Assembly: GCF_000024265.1 (NCBI RefSeq)
Contig: NC_013204.1
Coordinates: forward strand, 1,104,180-1,168,179
Source of the DNA: Eggerthella lenta DSM 2243
GTDB taxonomy: Bacteria; Actinomycetota; Coriobacteriia; Coriobacteriales; Eggerthellaceae
Direction: 5' to 3'
DNA: 64,000 nt
A program made the position numbers and the translations under genes. The notes under the pieces were generated by a model. That model made no database searches, was not told the DNA's origin, and saw only the letters and a list, made by a program, of their open reading frames with translations. Below are positions 25,369 to 34,204 of this stretch, piece by piece. Each line of letters opens with the position of its first letter. The first letter of the stretch is position 1.

Positions 25369-26685
25369 CTAGCCGCACGCGAGCGATTCCCAGGAGATGA
25401 TCTTCACCGTCCGCATCGCCTCGGCATCGGGCAGGGGCTCTTCTTCCGGCTCCTTCTTTTCCTGACCCCGGATGCGCGCCGGCAGCTCGGAGCCCTGCCC
25501 GTCGTAGCCTTCCGGCAGCGCCATGACCTCGTTGACGGCGTCGACGCTCGCGCGCAGGTTCTCCGGGCTGGAGCTCACGTAGATCCTCAGCGTGAAGGAG
25601 GGGTCCGTGTGCCCGAGCCAGTTGGACACGGTCTTCGGGTTGACCCCGGACATGATGAGCTCGGTGGCGAAGGTGTGCCGCAGGCGGTGCAGGCCGCACT
25701 TCCCGCCGCCTATGCCGAACGTCCGGACGAACGTCCTGAACAGCTGGTTGGCGTATCTCGGCACCATGAACGCGCCGTCGATGTCGCCGACGACGAAGAT
25801 GTCGTCCGTGAACGGGACGCCGGCGTCGCGGCAGCGGGCCTCCTGCTCCGCCCGTCGGCGCTCCAGCCCCTCCATGAGCCCGTCCGCGATGGGCAGCGCC
25901 CTCACGCCGGCCGGGCTCTTCGGCCCCTTGAGGTAGCCGTTGGAGGAGGGCAGGGTGCCGATGGCGCTGGTGATGCGCACCGTGCGGCGGTTGAGATCGA
26001 CGTTCGCCCAGCGCAGGGCGCAGATCTCCCCGCATCTGAGGCCCGCGAACAGGGCGAGCCGCACTATCGCGTCGAGCGGGCCGCGGATGCACGGGAGGGC
26101 GGCGAGCAGCGCGTTCTTCTCTTCGGCGGAGAGCGCGCGGGGGAGCGGGCGGTCGTGCTTGGGCGCGCGGATCCTGCGCAGGTCGAGCGGGGGCCGGAGC
26201 ATTCGGAAGCTGGCGAGCTCTAGGGTGTCCCTGACCGTCCAGAGCATATGGTTCACGGTCTCGGAGCAGTACCCGTCCTCGACGAGCGAGTCGACGTAGA
26301 GCTGCACGTCCTGGGCGGTGACCCTGTCCACGGGAATCTCCCCCAGGTCGCCCAGGAGCCTGACGTGGCGGCAATAGCCGGCATGCGTCGACTTCTCGAT
26401 GGCGCCGACGGCGAGCGCATGGTCGATGTCGTCCCGCCTGAGCTCGCCGACCGTGGGCATGCGGCCCTCCGTCGCCTCGATGGCTTCGGCCCGCCGCTCG
26501 TCTTCCGGGTCGCGGGGGAGGTTGTAGAGGTATTCGGCCGCTAGGTGCTCGGCTTCCGCGCGGCTCGCCGCCGCCCCGATCGTGGCCCACTTGCGATCGC
26601 CCTTGCGCTCGGCATCGTAGACCGCGCGGTAGCTCATCCTCCATGAACCGCCGCGGCGGGCGAGGGAGACCCTTTCGTAATGCAT
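25369..26685 (-). CDS. Tyrosine recombinase (ICE integrase)
   Basis: This is a 438-residue integrase, taking the ATG at 26685 (a TTG at 26694 is possible). The N-terminal 60 residues form an AP2-like strand-rich arm-binding region (MSYRAVYDAERKGDRKW); the core-binding domain spans about 75-185. Catalytic residues are Arg in LFAGLRCGEICALRW, Lys in LKGPKSPAGVR, His-x-x-Arg in LHRLRHTFAT, His in WLGHTDPS and the nucleophile Tyr in TLRIYV. The catalytic set is complete. The gene starts within six bases of the stop of a truncated recombinase gene. It should catalyse integration and excision of the ICE. Confidence 0.93.
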   Translation of the reverse strand: MHYERVSLARRGGSWRMSYRAVYDAERKGDRKWATIGAAASRAEAEHLAAEYLYNLPRDPEDERRAEAIEATEGRMPTVGELRRDDIDHALAVGAIEKSTHAGYCRHVRLLGDLGEIPVDRVTAQDVQLYVDSLVEDGYCSETVNHMLWTVRDTLELASFRMLRPPLDLRRIRAPKHDRPLPRALSAEEKNALLAALPCIRGPLDAIVRLALFAGLRCGEICALRWANVDLNRRTVRITSAIGTLPSSNGYLKGPKSPAGVRALPIADGLMEGLERRRAEQEARCRDAGVPFTDDIFVVGDIDGAFMVPRYANQLFRTFVRTFGIGGGKCGLHRLRHTFATELIMSGVNPKTVSNWLGHTDPSFTLRIYVSSSPENLRASVDAVNEVMALPEGYDGQGSELPARIRGQEKKEPEEEPLPDAEAMRTVKIISWESLACG

Positions 26686-26690
26686 ATTCC

Positions 26691-27602
26691 TCAATCCTCC
26701 CCTTCATCATGGGCGAGCCTGAGCCCGTAGAGCGTGCATCCGGCGCCAACGATGCGCAGCAGCTCGTTCGCGTCGCTCCTGAGGTGTTCCACGTCGCGGC
26801 GGCGGCCGTTCTTCTCGAGCAGCAGCCTGGATCCGGCCGAGGCGGCCCAGGAGCGCGGCGCGTCGCCGAGCCATGCCGGCAGCCGCGTCACGGAGGGCTC
26901 GGGATATGCGACGAAGAAGTTCGGCTCGCCGATGCTCTCCCGCCAGATCCCGCGGACGGTGACGGTCATGCGCTCCGCATCGAGGTCGTCGGCGAGTATC
27001 CCGCAGATCTCGCCGGGCTTGAGGCCGCATCCGAGGGCGAGGCCGATGGCCGCGGCGGAATGCCCCGATCCGCATGCGGCGAGGGCCCGCGCGGCCTTGA
27101 GGCCCGCCGGGGGGATCGGGCGCTTCTTCCTGGGCGGCCGGGGAACGTCGAACGGGACCTCGGAGAACGGGTTGGAGGCGCACAGCCCTTCGGCGAGCGC
27201 ATGTCTGCCCGCGGCGGCGCAGATGGTCTTGAGCCGGTAGCAGCGCACGCGCGAGACGCCGCGGGACTCGGCCGACTCGAGCGCGGCCGCCGCCGCGGCG
27301 GGGCTTATCGAGTCGACGGCGCAGCCCGCTATCGCCCCGAGGGCCCTGCATTCCTTTCGATAGTTCGCGACGGTTTTCCTGGCGGCCCCCTTGGCCGTCA
27401 GGATCTCGAAGTAGCGGTCCAGCGCCTCGGCGAGCGTGCACGCCTTCGGCCCCGGCAGGGACGCGAGCGCCGCGGCGCGCGCCCCGTCCGCGCTTTCCGC
27501 CCGGAACCTCCTTCGCAGCCTCTTGCGCGACGCGTCGATGATGTCAACCTCCCACACGCCGCATCTGAGCTCCCTGACCGATCTTATCCTTGATTCCGGC
27601 AA
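26691..27602 (-). CDS. Degenerate tyrosine recombinase lacking the catalytic C-terminus
   Basis: The best start is the TTG at 27602, which follows GGGAGG by seven bases; the GTG at 27710 has no ribosome site. The product has 303 residues. It has an arm domain (about 1-45), a core-binding domain (about 55-150) and the beginning of a catalytic fold. The first Arg block reads GCGLKPGEICGIL, with Lys in place of Arg, and the HxxR block is replaced by LYGLRLAHDE, right at the C-terminus. There is no Tyr nucleophile. The frame is clean and has a ribosome site, so this looks like a maintained accessory DNA-binding protein rather than recent decay. It overlaps the integrase leader and is probably co-translated with it. 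Confidence 0.75.
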   Translation of the reverse strand: MPESRIRSVRELRCGVWEVDIIDASRKRLRRRFRAESADGARAAALASLPGPKACTLAEALDRYFEILTAKGAARKTVANYRKECRALGAIAGCAVDSISPAAAAAALESAESRGVSRVRCYRLKTICAAAGRHALAEGLCASNPFSEVPFDVPRPPRKKRPIPPAGLKAARALAACGSGHSAAAIGLALGCGLKPGEICGILADDLDAERMTVTVRGIWRESIGEPNFFVAYPEPSVTRLPAWLGDAPRSWAASAGSRLLLEKNGRRRDVEHLRSDANELLRIVGAGCTLYGLRLAHDEGED

Positions 27603-27734
27603 CGTGCCGCCTCCCTTCGCATGATGTGGAAACGTGCCTCCCGGATGGCTCGAGATGGCTCCGGGGGCGGTTATTTCGATGGAGACAGGGTAATTCGACC
27701 TATCGCCCACATGAACGGCAATTTATGCTTCTAG
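27603..27734. other. Probable ICE end / junction with type III R-M locus
   Basis: This 132-bp non-coding strip lies between the start of the recombinase gene (minus) and the truncated methyltransferase (plus). It holds CCCGGATGGCTCGAGATGGC, with ATGGCTC repeated, in a CCCGGA/TCCGGG inverted repeat. It includes the point where mod homology is lost (an in-frame stop at 27732). Likely contains the ICE attachment junction; the exact crossover cannot be fixed from one end. Confidence 0.5.
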
Positions 27735-28016
27735 CAGCGCAGATGTCGGAATGTGTTTGATGATTTGATACGGGATGGTGACGAGATGACCGGAAATGGA
27801 ACCGCAGGACGTCAGCAGGTGTTCTTTGTTGACGGCGACAAATTGGCGGCCTGCTTCGATGCGAACGTTGGCTCCGACACCATCGAGGAGATGGCGAAGG
27901 CCAAGCCCTGGTACGCCGTCATCCGCGACTCGTCCATGGCTGACGACGCCACACACGCCAACTACGAGGAGCTTTTCCGCACCTACAGCCCCGACACCGT
28001 TCCCCAAGTGATTTAA
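27735..28016 (+). pseudogene. 3' remnant of type III DNA methyltransferase (Mod)
   Basis: The open frame (longest GTG-initiated part from 27753) encodes FDDLIRDGDEMTGNG, then RQQVFFVDGDKLAACFDANV, then WYAVIRDSSMADDA and EELFRTYSPDTVPQVI. This is the conserved C-terminal end of type III Mod subunits. All methylation motifs (FxGxG and DPPY) are absent, and an in-frame stop lies just upstream at 27732. Res follows 9 bp later, so this was the mod-res operon. Mod gives target recognition and protection. Its loss next to the ICE end suggests insertional truncation. Confidence 0.85.
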
Positions 28017-28025
28017 GGCGTCGAC

Positions 28026-31000
28026 ATGAAGTTCAAGTTCAAAGTACAACGGTACCAAACCGACGCCGCAGATGCGGTGACCTCGGTCTTCGAGGGGCAG
28101 CCCAACCAGGGCGCCTCCGTCTACCTGCGCGATCTGGGCCGCAAGCCCAAGTGTGCGCAGGGCGAGATCGACTTCGGCGACGAGAGCACCGAGGGCTATG
28201 CCAATGCGCCCGTCGCGCTTTCGGGCGCTGACATACTGGCAAACGTGCGAGCGGTGCAGCGACGCAACCAGATCCCCGAGTCGGAGGAGCTTTTCTGCAG
28301 TATGGGAGCCTGCCAGCTGGACGTCGAGATGGAGACGGGCACCGGCAAGACATACGTCTACACCAAGACGATGCTCGAGCTCAACCGCCTGTACGGCTGG
28401 TGCAAGTTCATCGTGGTGGTGCCATCGGTCGCCATCCGCGAGGGTGTGGCCAAGAGCCTGGAGAACACCCAGGAGCACTTCTTCTCCCAATACCACAAGA
28501 AGATCAGGTTCTTCATATACGACTCGGACAACCTGACCGAACTGGATGCGTATTCCCAGTCGAGCGACGTCAACTGCATGGTCATCAACATGCAGGCGTT
28601 CAACGCGTCGATGAAGGAGGGCGCCAAGAACAAGGCGGCGCGCATCATCTTCGACGAGCGCGACGAGTTCAGCAGCCGTAGGCCCATCGACGTCATAGCG
28701 GCGAACCGCCCCATTGTCATCTGCGATGAGCCCCAGAAGATGGGAAAGAAGGGGGGCGCGACCCAGAAGGGCATCGCCCGCTTCAACCCGCTGTTCGTGC
28801 TGAACTACTCGGCAACTCACAAGGAGAAGCACGACCTGGTGTATGCCTTGGACGCCTTGGACGCCTACAACCAGAAACTCGTCAAGCGCATCGAGGTGAA
28901 GGGCTTCGCCCTAAAGAACATGCGCGGAACCGACGGCTACCTGTACCTGCGCGACATCGTGGTATCCAAGAATCGCGCCCCCGAGGCCGTTATCGAGTTC
29001 AAGTGCATGGGGTCTGGCGGCAAGGTGCGCAAGAAGACCGCACGCTTTGGCGAGGGCGACAGCATCTACGGCGCCAGCGGTTCGACGAAGCTCGAAGCGT
29101 ACCGCGGCTACACCATCGCGAGCGGCAACGACGGCGTGGTCCCGCCCCAGGATGGGCGCCCAGGCTACGTGCGCTTCCTGGACGGCTCTATCGGGGACGA
29201 CGGGCGCGTCTACATCGGCGAGGTCTACGGCGACTCCGCCGCCGACGACATGCAGCGCATACAGATTCGCGAGACGATCCTGAGCCACTTGCAAAAGGAG
29301 GAGGCGCTTTTCCGCCGCGGCATCAAGTGCCTGAGTCTTTTCTTCATCGACCAGGTAGCGAAGTACCGCGACCTCTCCGGAAACGGCGAAACAGTGGGCT
29401 ACGGTAAGATCTTCGAGGAGGAGTACGAGGCCATCGTCTCCGACAGGCTGGAGCACCCGACGCAGGATGACATCCTCGACCCCTCGTATGCGGAGTACCT
29501 CGGGCGATTCGAGGCATGCTCAGTGCACTCCGGATACTTCTCGGTGGACAAGAAGGGCAACGCCGTCGAGTCGAAGGCCGAGAGGAAGGCGGAGCGCGAT
29601 GACGGCATCGGCATCAACGACGACGACGCGAAACGCGGCTACGACCTGATCCTGCGCGATAAGGAGCGCCTGCTTTCGTTCGATGAGCCGGTGCGCTTCA
29701 TCTTCAGCCACTCGGCGCTGCGCGAGGGCTGGGACAACCCGAACATCTTCCAGATCTGCACACTCAAAGAATCCGGCTCTGAGACGAGCAAGCGCCAGGA
29801 GGTCGGCCGCGGCATGCGCTTGGCGGTCGATCAAGACGGCAACCGCCAGGACGCGGCGCTGCTGGGACCCGACGAGGTGCACCGCGTGAACTTGCTCACC
29901 GTGATCGCGTCGGAGAGCTACGAGACGTTCGTGAGGGATTTGCAGACAGATATAAGCAAGAGCCTGCGCGATCGTCCGAAGAAGGTGGAGATGGACCTGT
30001 TCAGCGGTCGCGACGTCGTGCTCGACGGCGAGACGGTCTCCTTCACCGAGGACGAGTCGAGGCGCGTATACAAAACCCTCTACAAGTGCGACCTCATCGA
30101 TGACGACGACAAGCCGACCGCCGAGTTCCGCAAGGCCGTGGAGGACGGCACCTTCGTGGAGTACTTCGTCGCGAAGCTGCCCGAGGAAATCGCCGACGCT
30201 GCCCACGCCAAGGCGGTCGAGGCGCTGGTGAAGAGCGTCTACGACGCGCACGCGCTCGACGGCATGATCGGGCGCGCCCAGGAGAAGATCTCCGAGAACA
30301 CGCTGACCGACAACTTCGCAAGACGCGAGTTCAAGGAACTGTGGGCGCGCATCAACCGAAAGCACGCCTACACGGTGAGCTTCTCGGACGACGAGTTGAG
30401 GCGCAAGTCGATAGAGCGTATCAACTGTGACCTGCGCGTGAGCAGGCTGCAGTACACCTTGACGGTCGGCGGGCAAAAGTCACGGGCAACGCGCGACGAG
30501 GTGCAGGGCGGCTCGTCGTTCGGCCGCACGCAGACCGAGACTCGCAACGTCGACGCCGGAACCGCGTCCGTGGGCGTGACCTACGACCTCGTGGGCGAGG
30601 TGGCGCAGGCCGCTGCTATCACGCGCAGGAGCGCCGCGGCGATTCTCGCCGGCATCGATGCCAACGTGTTCGGGCTCTACCGCGTGAATCCCGAGGAGTT
30701 CATCAAGAAGACGGCGGCGCTCATCGTGTCGGAGAAGGCGACGATGGTGGTGGAGCACATCAGCTACCACGAGATCGACGACGTCTACGATGAGGCTATC
30801 TTCACTGAGCGCATGCCCGACAACGCGAGCAAGGCGTACGAGGCCAAGAAGAACATCCAGCGCTTCGTGTTTCCCGACTCCGACGGCGAGCGCAGGTTCG
30901 CTGAGGACATGGACGCCGCCGCCGAGGTAGCGGTCTATGCCAAGCTGCCGCGCACGTTCCAGATTCCCACGCCGGTGGGCAACTACGCCCCAGACTGGGC

Positions 31001-31208
31001 CATCGCCTTCAAGGAAGGCAGCGTGCGCCATGTGTTCTTCGTCGCCGAGACCAAGGGCACCGTGGACACGCTGGAGCTCTCCGGTGTGGAGAACGCCAAG
31101 ATCGCCTGCGCCAAGAAGCTTTTCAACGAGATGAGCACGGGCGACGTGCGCTACCACAACGTGGCGACGTACGAGGACCTGCTCGAGGTGATGGGCAGGA
31201 TGGGCTAG
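28026..31208 (+). CDS. Type III restriction enzyme Res subunit
   Basis: This 1060-residue protein is of normal Res length. Superfamily 2 helicase motifs: Walker A in METGTGKTYVYTKT near 103, DEPQ in VICDEPQKMG near 235, and motif VI in RQEVGRGMRLAV near 592. The C-terminal endonuclease has PDWAIAF near 988 and AETKG near 1007, a PD-(D/E)XK-type site. Res translocates along DNA and cuts when complexed with Mod at two head-to-head sites. Reading frame and motifs look intact. Without an intact Mod in the window it should be inactive unless Mod is provided elsewhere. Confidence 0.95.
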   Translation: MKFKFKVQRYQTDAADAVTSVFEGQPNQGASVYLRDLGRKPKCAQGEIDFGDESTEGYANAPVALSGADILANVRAVQRRNQIPESEELFCSMGACQLDVEMETGTGKTYVYTKTMLELNRLYGWCKFIVVVPSVAIREGVAKSLENTQEHFFSQYHKKIRFFIYDSDNLTELDAYSQSSDVNCMVINMQAFNASMKEGAKNKAARIIFDERDEFSSRRPIDVIAANRPIVICDEPQKMGKKGGATQKGIARFNPLFVLNYSATHKEKHDLVYALDALDAYNQKLVKRIEVKGFALKNMRGTDGYLYLRDIVVSKNRAPEAVIEFKCMGSGGKVRKKTARFGEGDSIYGASGSTKLEAYRGYTIASGNDGVVPPQDGRPGYVRFLDGSIGDDGRVYIGEVYGDSAADDMQRIQIRETILSHLQKEEALFRRGIKCLSLFFIDQVAKYRDLSGNGETVGYGKIFEEEYEAIVSDRLEHPTQDDILDPSYAEYLGRFEACSVHSGYFSVDKKGNAVESKAERKAERDDGIGINDDDAKRGYDLILRDKERLLSFDEPVRFIFSHSALREGWDNPNIFQICTLKESGSETSKRQEVGRGMRLAVDQDGNRQDAALLGPDEVHRVNLLTVIASESYETFVRDLQTDISKSLRDRPKKVEMDLFSGRDVVLDGETVSFTEDESRRVYKTLYKCDLIDDDDKPTAEFRKAVEDGTFVEYFVAKLPEEIADAAHAKAVEALVKSVYDAHALDGMIGRAQEKISENTLTDNFARREFKELWARINRKHAYTVSFSDDELRRKSIERINCDLRVSRLQYTLTVGGQKSRATRDEVQGGSSFGRTQTETRNVDAGTASVGVTYDLVGEVAQAAAITRRSAAAILAGIDANVFGLYRVNPEEFIKKTAALIVSEKATMVVEHISYHEIDDVYDEAIFTERMPDNASKAYEAKKNIQRFVFPDSDGERRFAEDMDAAAEVAVYAKLPRTFQIPTPVGNYAPDWAIAFKEGSVRHVFFVAETKGTVDTLELSGVENAKIACAKKLFNEMSTGDVRYHNVATYEDLLEVMGRMG

Positions 31209-31217
31209 GCCACGCTT

Positions 31218-32351
31218 ATGAGCCATAAGGAAAACCAGGAAAAGGCCGAGCTTTCGATTTATGAGCAATCGCTGAAAGTCGCGAGGGCAAAAGGCGGAGA
31301 AGCTAGAAGGAACGTCGCCCGACTGTCGGGCGACGCCCGCCCATTCGATAGACCCGATATCCTCATCGCAGCAGAAGACGGAAGAAGAATAGTCGGCTTA
31401 GAGCACTTTCGTGTTGACCACCATATCGGGAGGGGCAAGAAGGCTGAATCCAAGTCCGCGAGGTTCTCTTCGGATGCAGAGCGCTTTCGAAAGCAACACG
31501 AGGATGCAGCTTGTAGGGGCGCTTTGGCAGAAGAGGCTTACCGAGGGTTCGGTGATTTGATTAGCCGGGCGATACGGGAGCAATCGAACGCCTGCGTTGA
31601 CGACATCAGCACTTCGCTTGACGCTGGGCTGTTCGGCAGGGACGGTCGCGGGCATGCGTTCAAGCTCGATGCGTATCGCGAGAACATAACGCAGAGTGAC
31701 GCCAATGCCGATATCCAGCTTGGGTTCCTGATTGAGCTCCATACGGATTTGCGCCAATGGTTCCTCAATGATGGATTTAAGGAGACCAGGGTATCTCCAG
31801 GTCAGTTTCCGATAAGTTGCGAAGCCTATGAGCTTCTTAGGAAAGCATCGGCTCACGTTGATTGGATCGTGCTTGCGTTTTGCCCGCTTTACAGCGATGA
31901 GGTGAGAGACGCCGCGATTATCAGATGCCGCAACGGCATGTTCGAAACGAGCGCCGCTCGACAAGGCATAATCCAGACGCCATATTTAGGCCTTGGAAAA
32001 GAAGCGCCTTTCGGCAAGCAGGATAGACAAGGAGAGGTTGAGTTCGGTGTCGGAAACGACGGCGTTGATTATCTGGTCGAAAACACGTCCGGGCAGATGG
32101 ACCCCATCGAGTTGTTCAACAACGCGATAAGCGGAGCCGCCGAAGCATTCAATCTGGCGCGGAAGGGAAAACCCTTTGCTGCGACGACGTCCGTTCAGCT
32201 TGCCTACGACATAGCAAAAGATTCCTTGAAGCACAAAAACGGGAATGTTGGGCCGCAGGATGTCCTTAAGTCGATTGGCGGAATGGATCCATCAGAGAAG
32301 ACCGCGCGGATGCGGAATTGGAGAAAGCGCTGGCCCGCCGATAGCGTATAG
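31218..32351 (+). CDS. Unknown protein in R-M operon, possible nuclease fold
   Basis: This 377-residue protein starts 9 bp after Res, probably in the same transcript. No membrane segment. Near residue 45 the block RPDILIAAEDGRRIVGLEHF resembles the PD...E-x-K layout of restriction-type nucleases, but with His where Lys is expected, so catalysis is uncertain. The middle has a mostly helical region and a strand-rich part (HVDWIVLAFCPLY). Base composition is more A+T-rich than that of res, a sign of separate origin. Its position between res and a DUF4268-like gene suggests a defence-island accessory gene. Confidence 0.6.
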   Translation: MSHKENQEKAELSIYEQSLKVARAKGGEARRNVARLSGDARPFDRPDILIAAEDGRRIVGLEHFRVDHHIGRGKKAESKSARFSSDAERFRKQHEDAACRGALAEEAYRGFGDLISRAIREQSNACVDDISTSLDAGLFGRDGRGHAFKLDAYRENITQSDANADIQLGFLIELHTDLRQWFLNDGFKETRVSPGQFPISCEAYELLRKASAHVDWIVLAFCPLYSDEVRDAAIIRCRNGMFETSAARQGIIQTPYLGLGKEAPFGKQDRQGEVEFGVGNDGVDYLVENTSGQMDPIELFNNAISGAAEAFNLARKGKPFAATTSVQLAYDIAKDSLKHKNGNVGPQDVLKSIGGMDPSEKTARMRNWRKRWPADSV

Positions 32352-32411
32352 CTTAGCTTTCGATTGACGCGGACGAAGCGCTCTGCGCGCCAGCGATTTG
32401 AAAGGAATGCG

Positions 32412-33341
32412 ATGAAATACAACCTCGACAAGCTCAAGAAGGTCGAGCTGCGCGACGTGTGGCTGCACGAGGCGCTCGATTTCACCAGGTGGCTCTCCGA
32501 GGAGCCCAATCTTGCCATATTGAGCTCCGCAGTCGGCATTGAGCTCGAGCTCATAGAGACCGAGTCGTCGGTGGGTTCGTTCAATGTCGATATCTATGCG
32601 CGGGAAGCCGGCACCGGACGCAAGGTGATCATCGAGAACCAGCTCGAGGACACCAACCACGACCACCTGGGCAAAGTAATCACCTACGCCGCCGGTAAGG
32701 GCGCCGAGGTCGTCGTGTGGGTGGTGGCACGCGCCCGTGACGAGCATCGTCAGGCCATCGAGTGGCTCAACCAGCACACCGACAGCGATTTCGGGTTCTT
32801 TCTGGTGGAGATAGAGCTGTGGTCCATCGGGGACTCACTGCCCGCCCCGCGCTTCAACGTTGTCGAGCAGCCGAACGAGTGGACGAAGGCCATCAAGCTC
32901 AGCGAGGGCCTCTCCGAGACCGAGCGCGTCAAGCTATCGTACTGGACCAAGTATCGCGAGGTGGCCCAGGCGTCACCTGATTTTTTGAAGGCGTTCAACT
33001 CGCAGAAGCCCTCGAAGGACCACTGGACCACGTTGCGCTGCGGCACGTCCGCCTATCACATCGCGCTGCTTATAGACACGCAACACGGCAGAATCGGCAT
33101 CGAGTTCTACGCGCCCAACGACAAGGAGATCGGCCACAAGGCCATAGACAACGCCGATTTGTTTGAAGAACGTCTCGGCCTTGCGGCCACGCCCTTCGAC
33201 GCCAAGAAGGCATCGGGGCTTCGCTTCTACAAAGACGGCTGCAAGATCAAGAACAACGAGGCCGCCTGGCCGAGATTTATATCAGAGCAGCTCAAATGGG
33301 CTATCGTTATGAAGCAAGTAATCGGCGAACTTGAGCTCTAG
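32412..33341 (+). CDS. DUF4268-like protein with PD-(D/E)XK-type N-terminal domain
   Basis: The start is ATG 32412 (MKYNLDKLKKVELRDVWLHE) after AAAGGAA; the frame before it lacks a ribosome site. The product has 309 residues. The N-terminal 120 residues carry VGSFNVDIYAREAGTGRKVI, then IENQLEDTNHDHLGKVITYA, the D...(E)xQ nuclease-like pattern seen in this family (a core Asp and Glu-x-Gln). Residues 195-309 match the DUF4268 arrangement (PSKDHWTTLRCG, IGIEFYAPNDKE). Such proteins are common next to restriction systems. A DNA-related nuclease or binding role is probable; the exact activity is unknown. Confidence 0.75.
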   Translation: MKYNLDKLKKVELRDVWLHEALDFTRWLSEEPNLAILSSAVGIELELIETESSVGSFNVDIYAREAGTGRKVIIENQLEDTNHDHLGKVITYAAGKGAEVVVWVVARARDEHRQAIEWLNQHTDSDFGFFLVEIELWSIGDSLPAPRFNVVEQPNEWTKAIKLSEGLSETERVKLSYWTKYREVAQASPDFLKAFNSQKPSKDHWTTLRCGTSAYHIALLIDTQHGRIGIEFYAPNDKEIGHKAIDNADLFEERLGLAATPFDAKKASGLRFYKDGCKIKNNEAAWPRFISEQLKWAIVMKQVIGELEL

Positions 33342-33522
33342 GCATTCAAGGGCTTACCCTTTTCAGTTGCTGCATAGTTCGATATTGACAAATGTAGAGT
33401 TCCTGCTCGGTCGCCAGCTGGCCTCGACATCAAAAAATTGTTCTGCGGACTTGTTGTTTAGGATTGGAGCCTTTGTGACTGTTTTGTCGCCCGCGGAATG
33501 CTTCGTGGTTCCGGGCGCATCC

Positions 33523-33615
33523 TCACAGCACGCGCTTTCCAATCCACGCGACAAGGGCAATGAAGCCCAGACATAGTTTTCCGATAAAGCTGAATACGCA
33601 TTTAATAATCTTCAT
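33523..33615 (-). CDS. 30-residue hydrophobic basic membrane peptide
   Basis: The ATG at 33615 lies inside the last codons of the upstream gene and has AAGGATTTGAAA just ahead, so it is translationally coupled. The peptide, MKIIKCVFSFIGKLCLGFIA and ten more residues, is a single membrane helix with Lys at the start and Gly-Lys-Arg near the end. Size and layout resemble type I toxin-like or holin-like small peptides, but no partner RNA is evident. It could instead be a small regulator of an envelope protein. It is too short for ordinary gene calling. Confidence 0.5.
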   Translation of the reverse strand: MKIIKCVFSFIGKLCLGFIALVAWIGKRVL

Positions 33616-34204
33616 TTTCAAATCCTTCCAGCCAGTTCTCTTCTTGATTGTTGGTTTCTGTTTCGTTCGGTGATTCCCTGGGGCAAGCTGCTTTGAGTCG
33701 GTAGACGAGCTCTTCCGAGCAGCCACAGTGCCGCGGTATCGCATCGCGCGCGATACCGCAGTCGGCTTGCGAGACAGTAGAAAGCTCATCGAACAGGTGC
33801 ACGATGGTTTCCGCAACCGATCGATTCGATGTTCCGAGCCATAGCCTTGCGGATCTCATCAGCTGGCCAACATCGACCATCTCGCCAAGGACGCGCGCCA
33901 AGGCAAGCTCGCCGTCGACGGCGACCCATTCGAGTTCATCTAACTCCGAAGCTTCCGCCAGCAGGAAGCGCCAGCCGCGCCTGCGCCTGGCAACAGGCGT
34001 CTCGTCGTCAGGGCACTCCTCGGTGCCTGAAGGGTCGACGTCGTAATGATGGGCGGCAAGCCACAATCCCTTTTTTCCAAGCTCGTCGAAGCGCAGTTCG
34101 AAGTTCGTGAGTGCGTTCTCTTTTCCCAACGGGCTTGGGGCTGTGAACGACATCGTGTCGAACACGTCGACCCTGCCGTTTCGATACGCCATCTCTATCT
34201 TCAT
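33602..34204 (-). CDS. Unknown protein at the end of the mobilization operon
   Basis: This 200-residue soluble protein begins MKIEMAYRNGRVDVFDTMSF and has an N-terminal strand-rich half with FELRFDELGKKGLWLAAHHY and VARRRRGWRFLLAEASELDE. The second half is helical (LVYRLKAACPRE) with a C-terminal acidic Asn/Glu tail. Similar N-termini are found in small proteins of Coriobacteriia mobile elements (weak recollection). The ATG directly follows the TAA of the relaxase gene, with GGAG upstream, so it is co-translated. Possibly a mobilization accessory or regulator; no function is assigned. Confidence 0.65.
   Translation of the reverse strand: MKIEMAYRNGRVDVFDTMSFTAPSPLGKENALTNFELRFDELGKKGLWLAAHHYDVDPSGTEECPDDETPVARRRRGWRFLLAEASELDELEWVAVDGELALARVLGEMVDVGQLMRSARLWLGTSNRSVAETIVHLFDELSTVSQADCGIARDAIPRHCGCSEELVYRLKAACPRESPNETETNNQEENWLEGFENEDY

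Noticed and set aside
27796-28011. Alternative frame over the mod remnant
   Set aside because: The Mod C-terminal signature is in the other frame (27735-28016); this one has low-complexity Pro/Ser/Thr sequence.
33331-33576. Small plus-strand frame of 81 codons after the DUF4268-like gene
   Set aside because: No ribosome site, composition unlike the neighbours, and it overlaps the small minus-strand peptide that has coding signals. The strip 33,342-33,522 appears to be non-coding.
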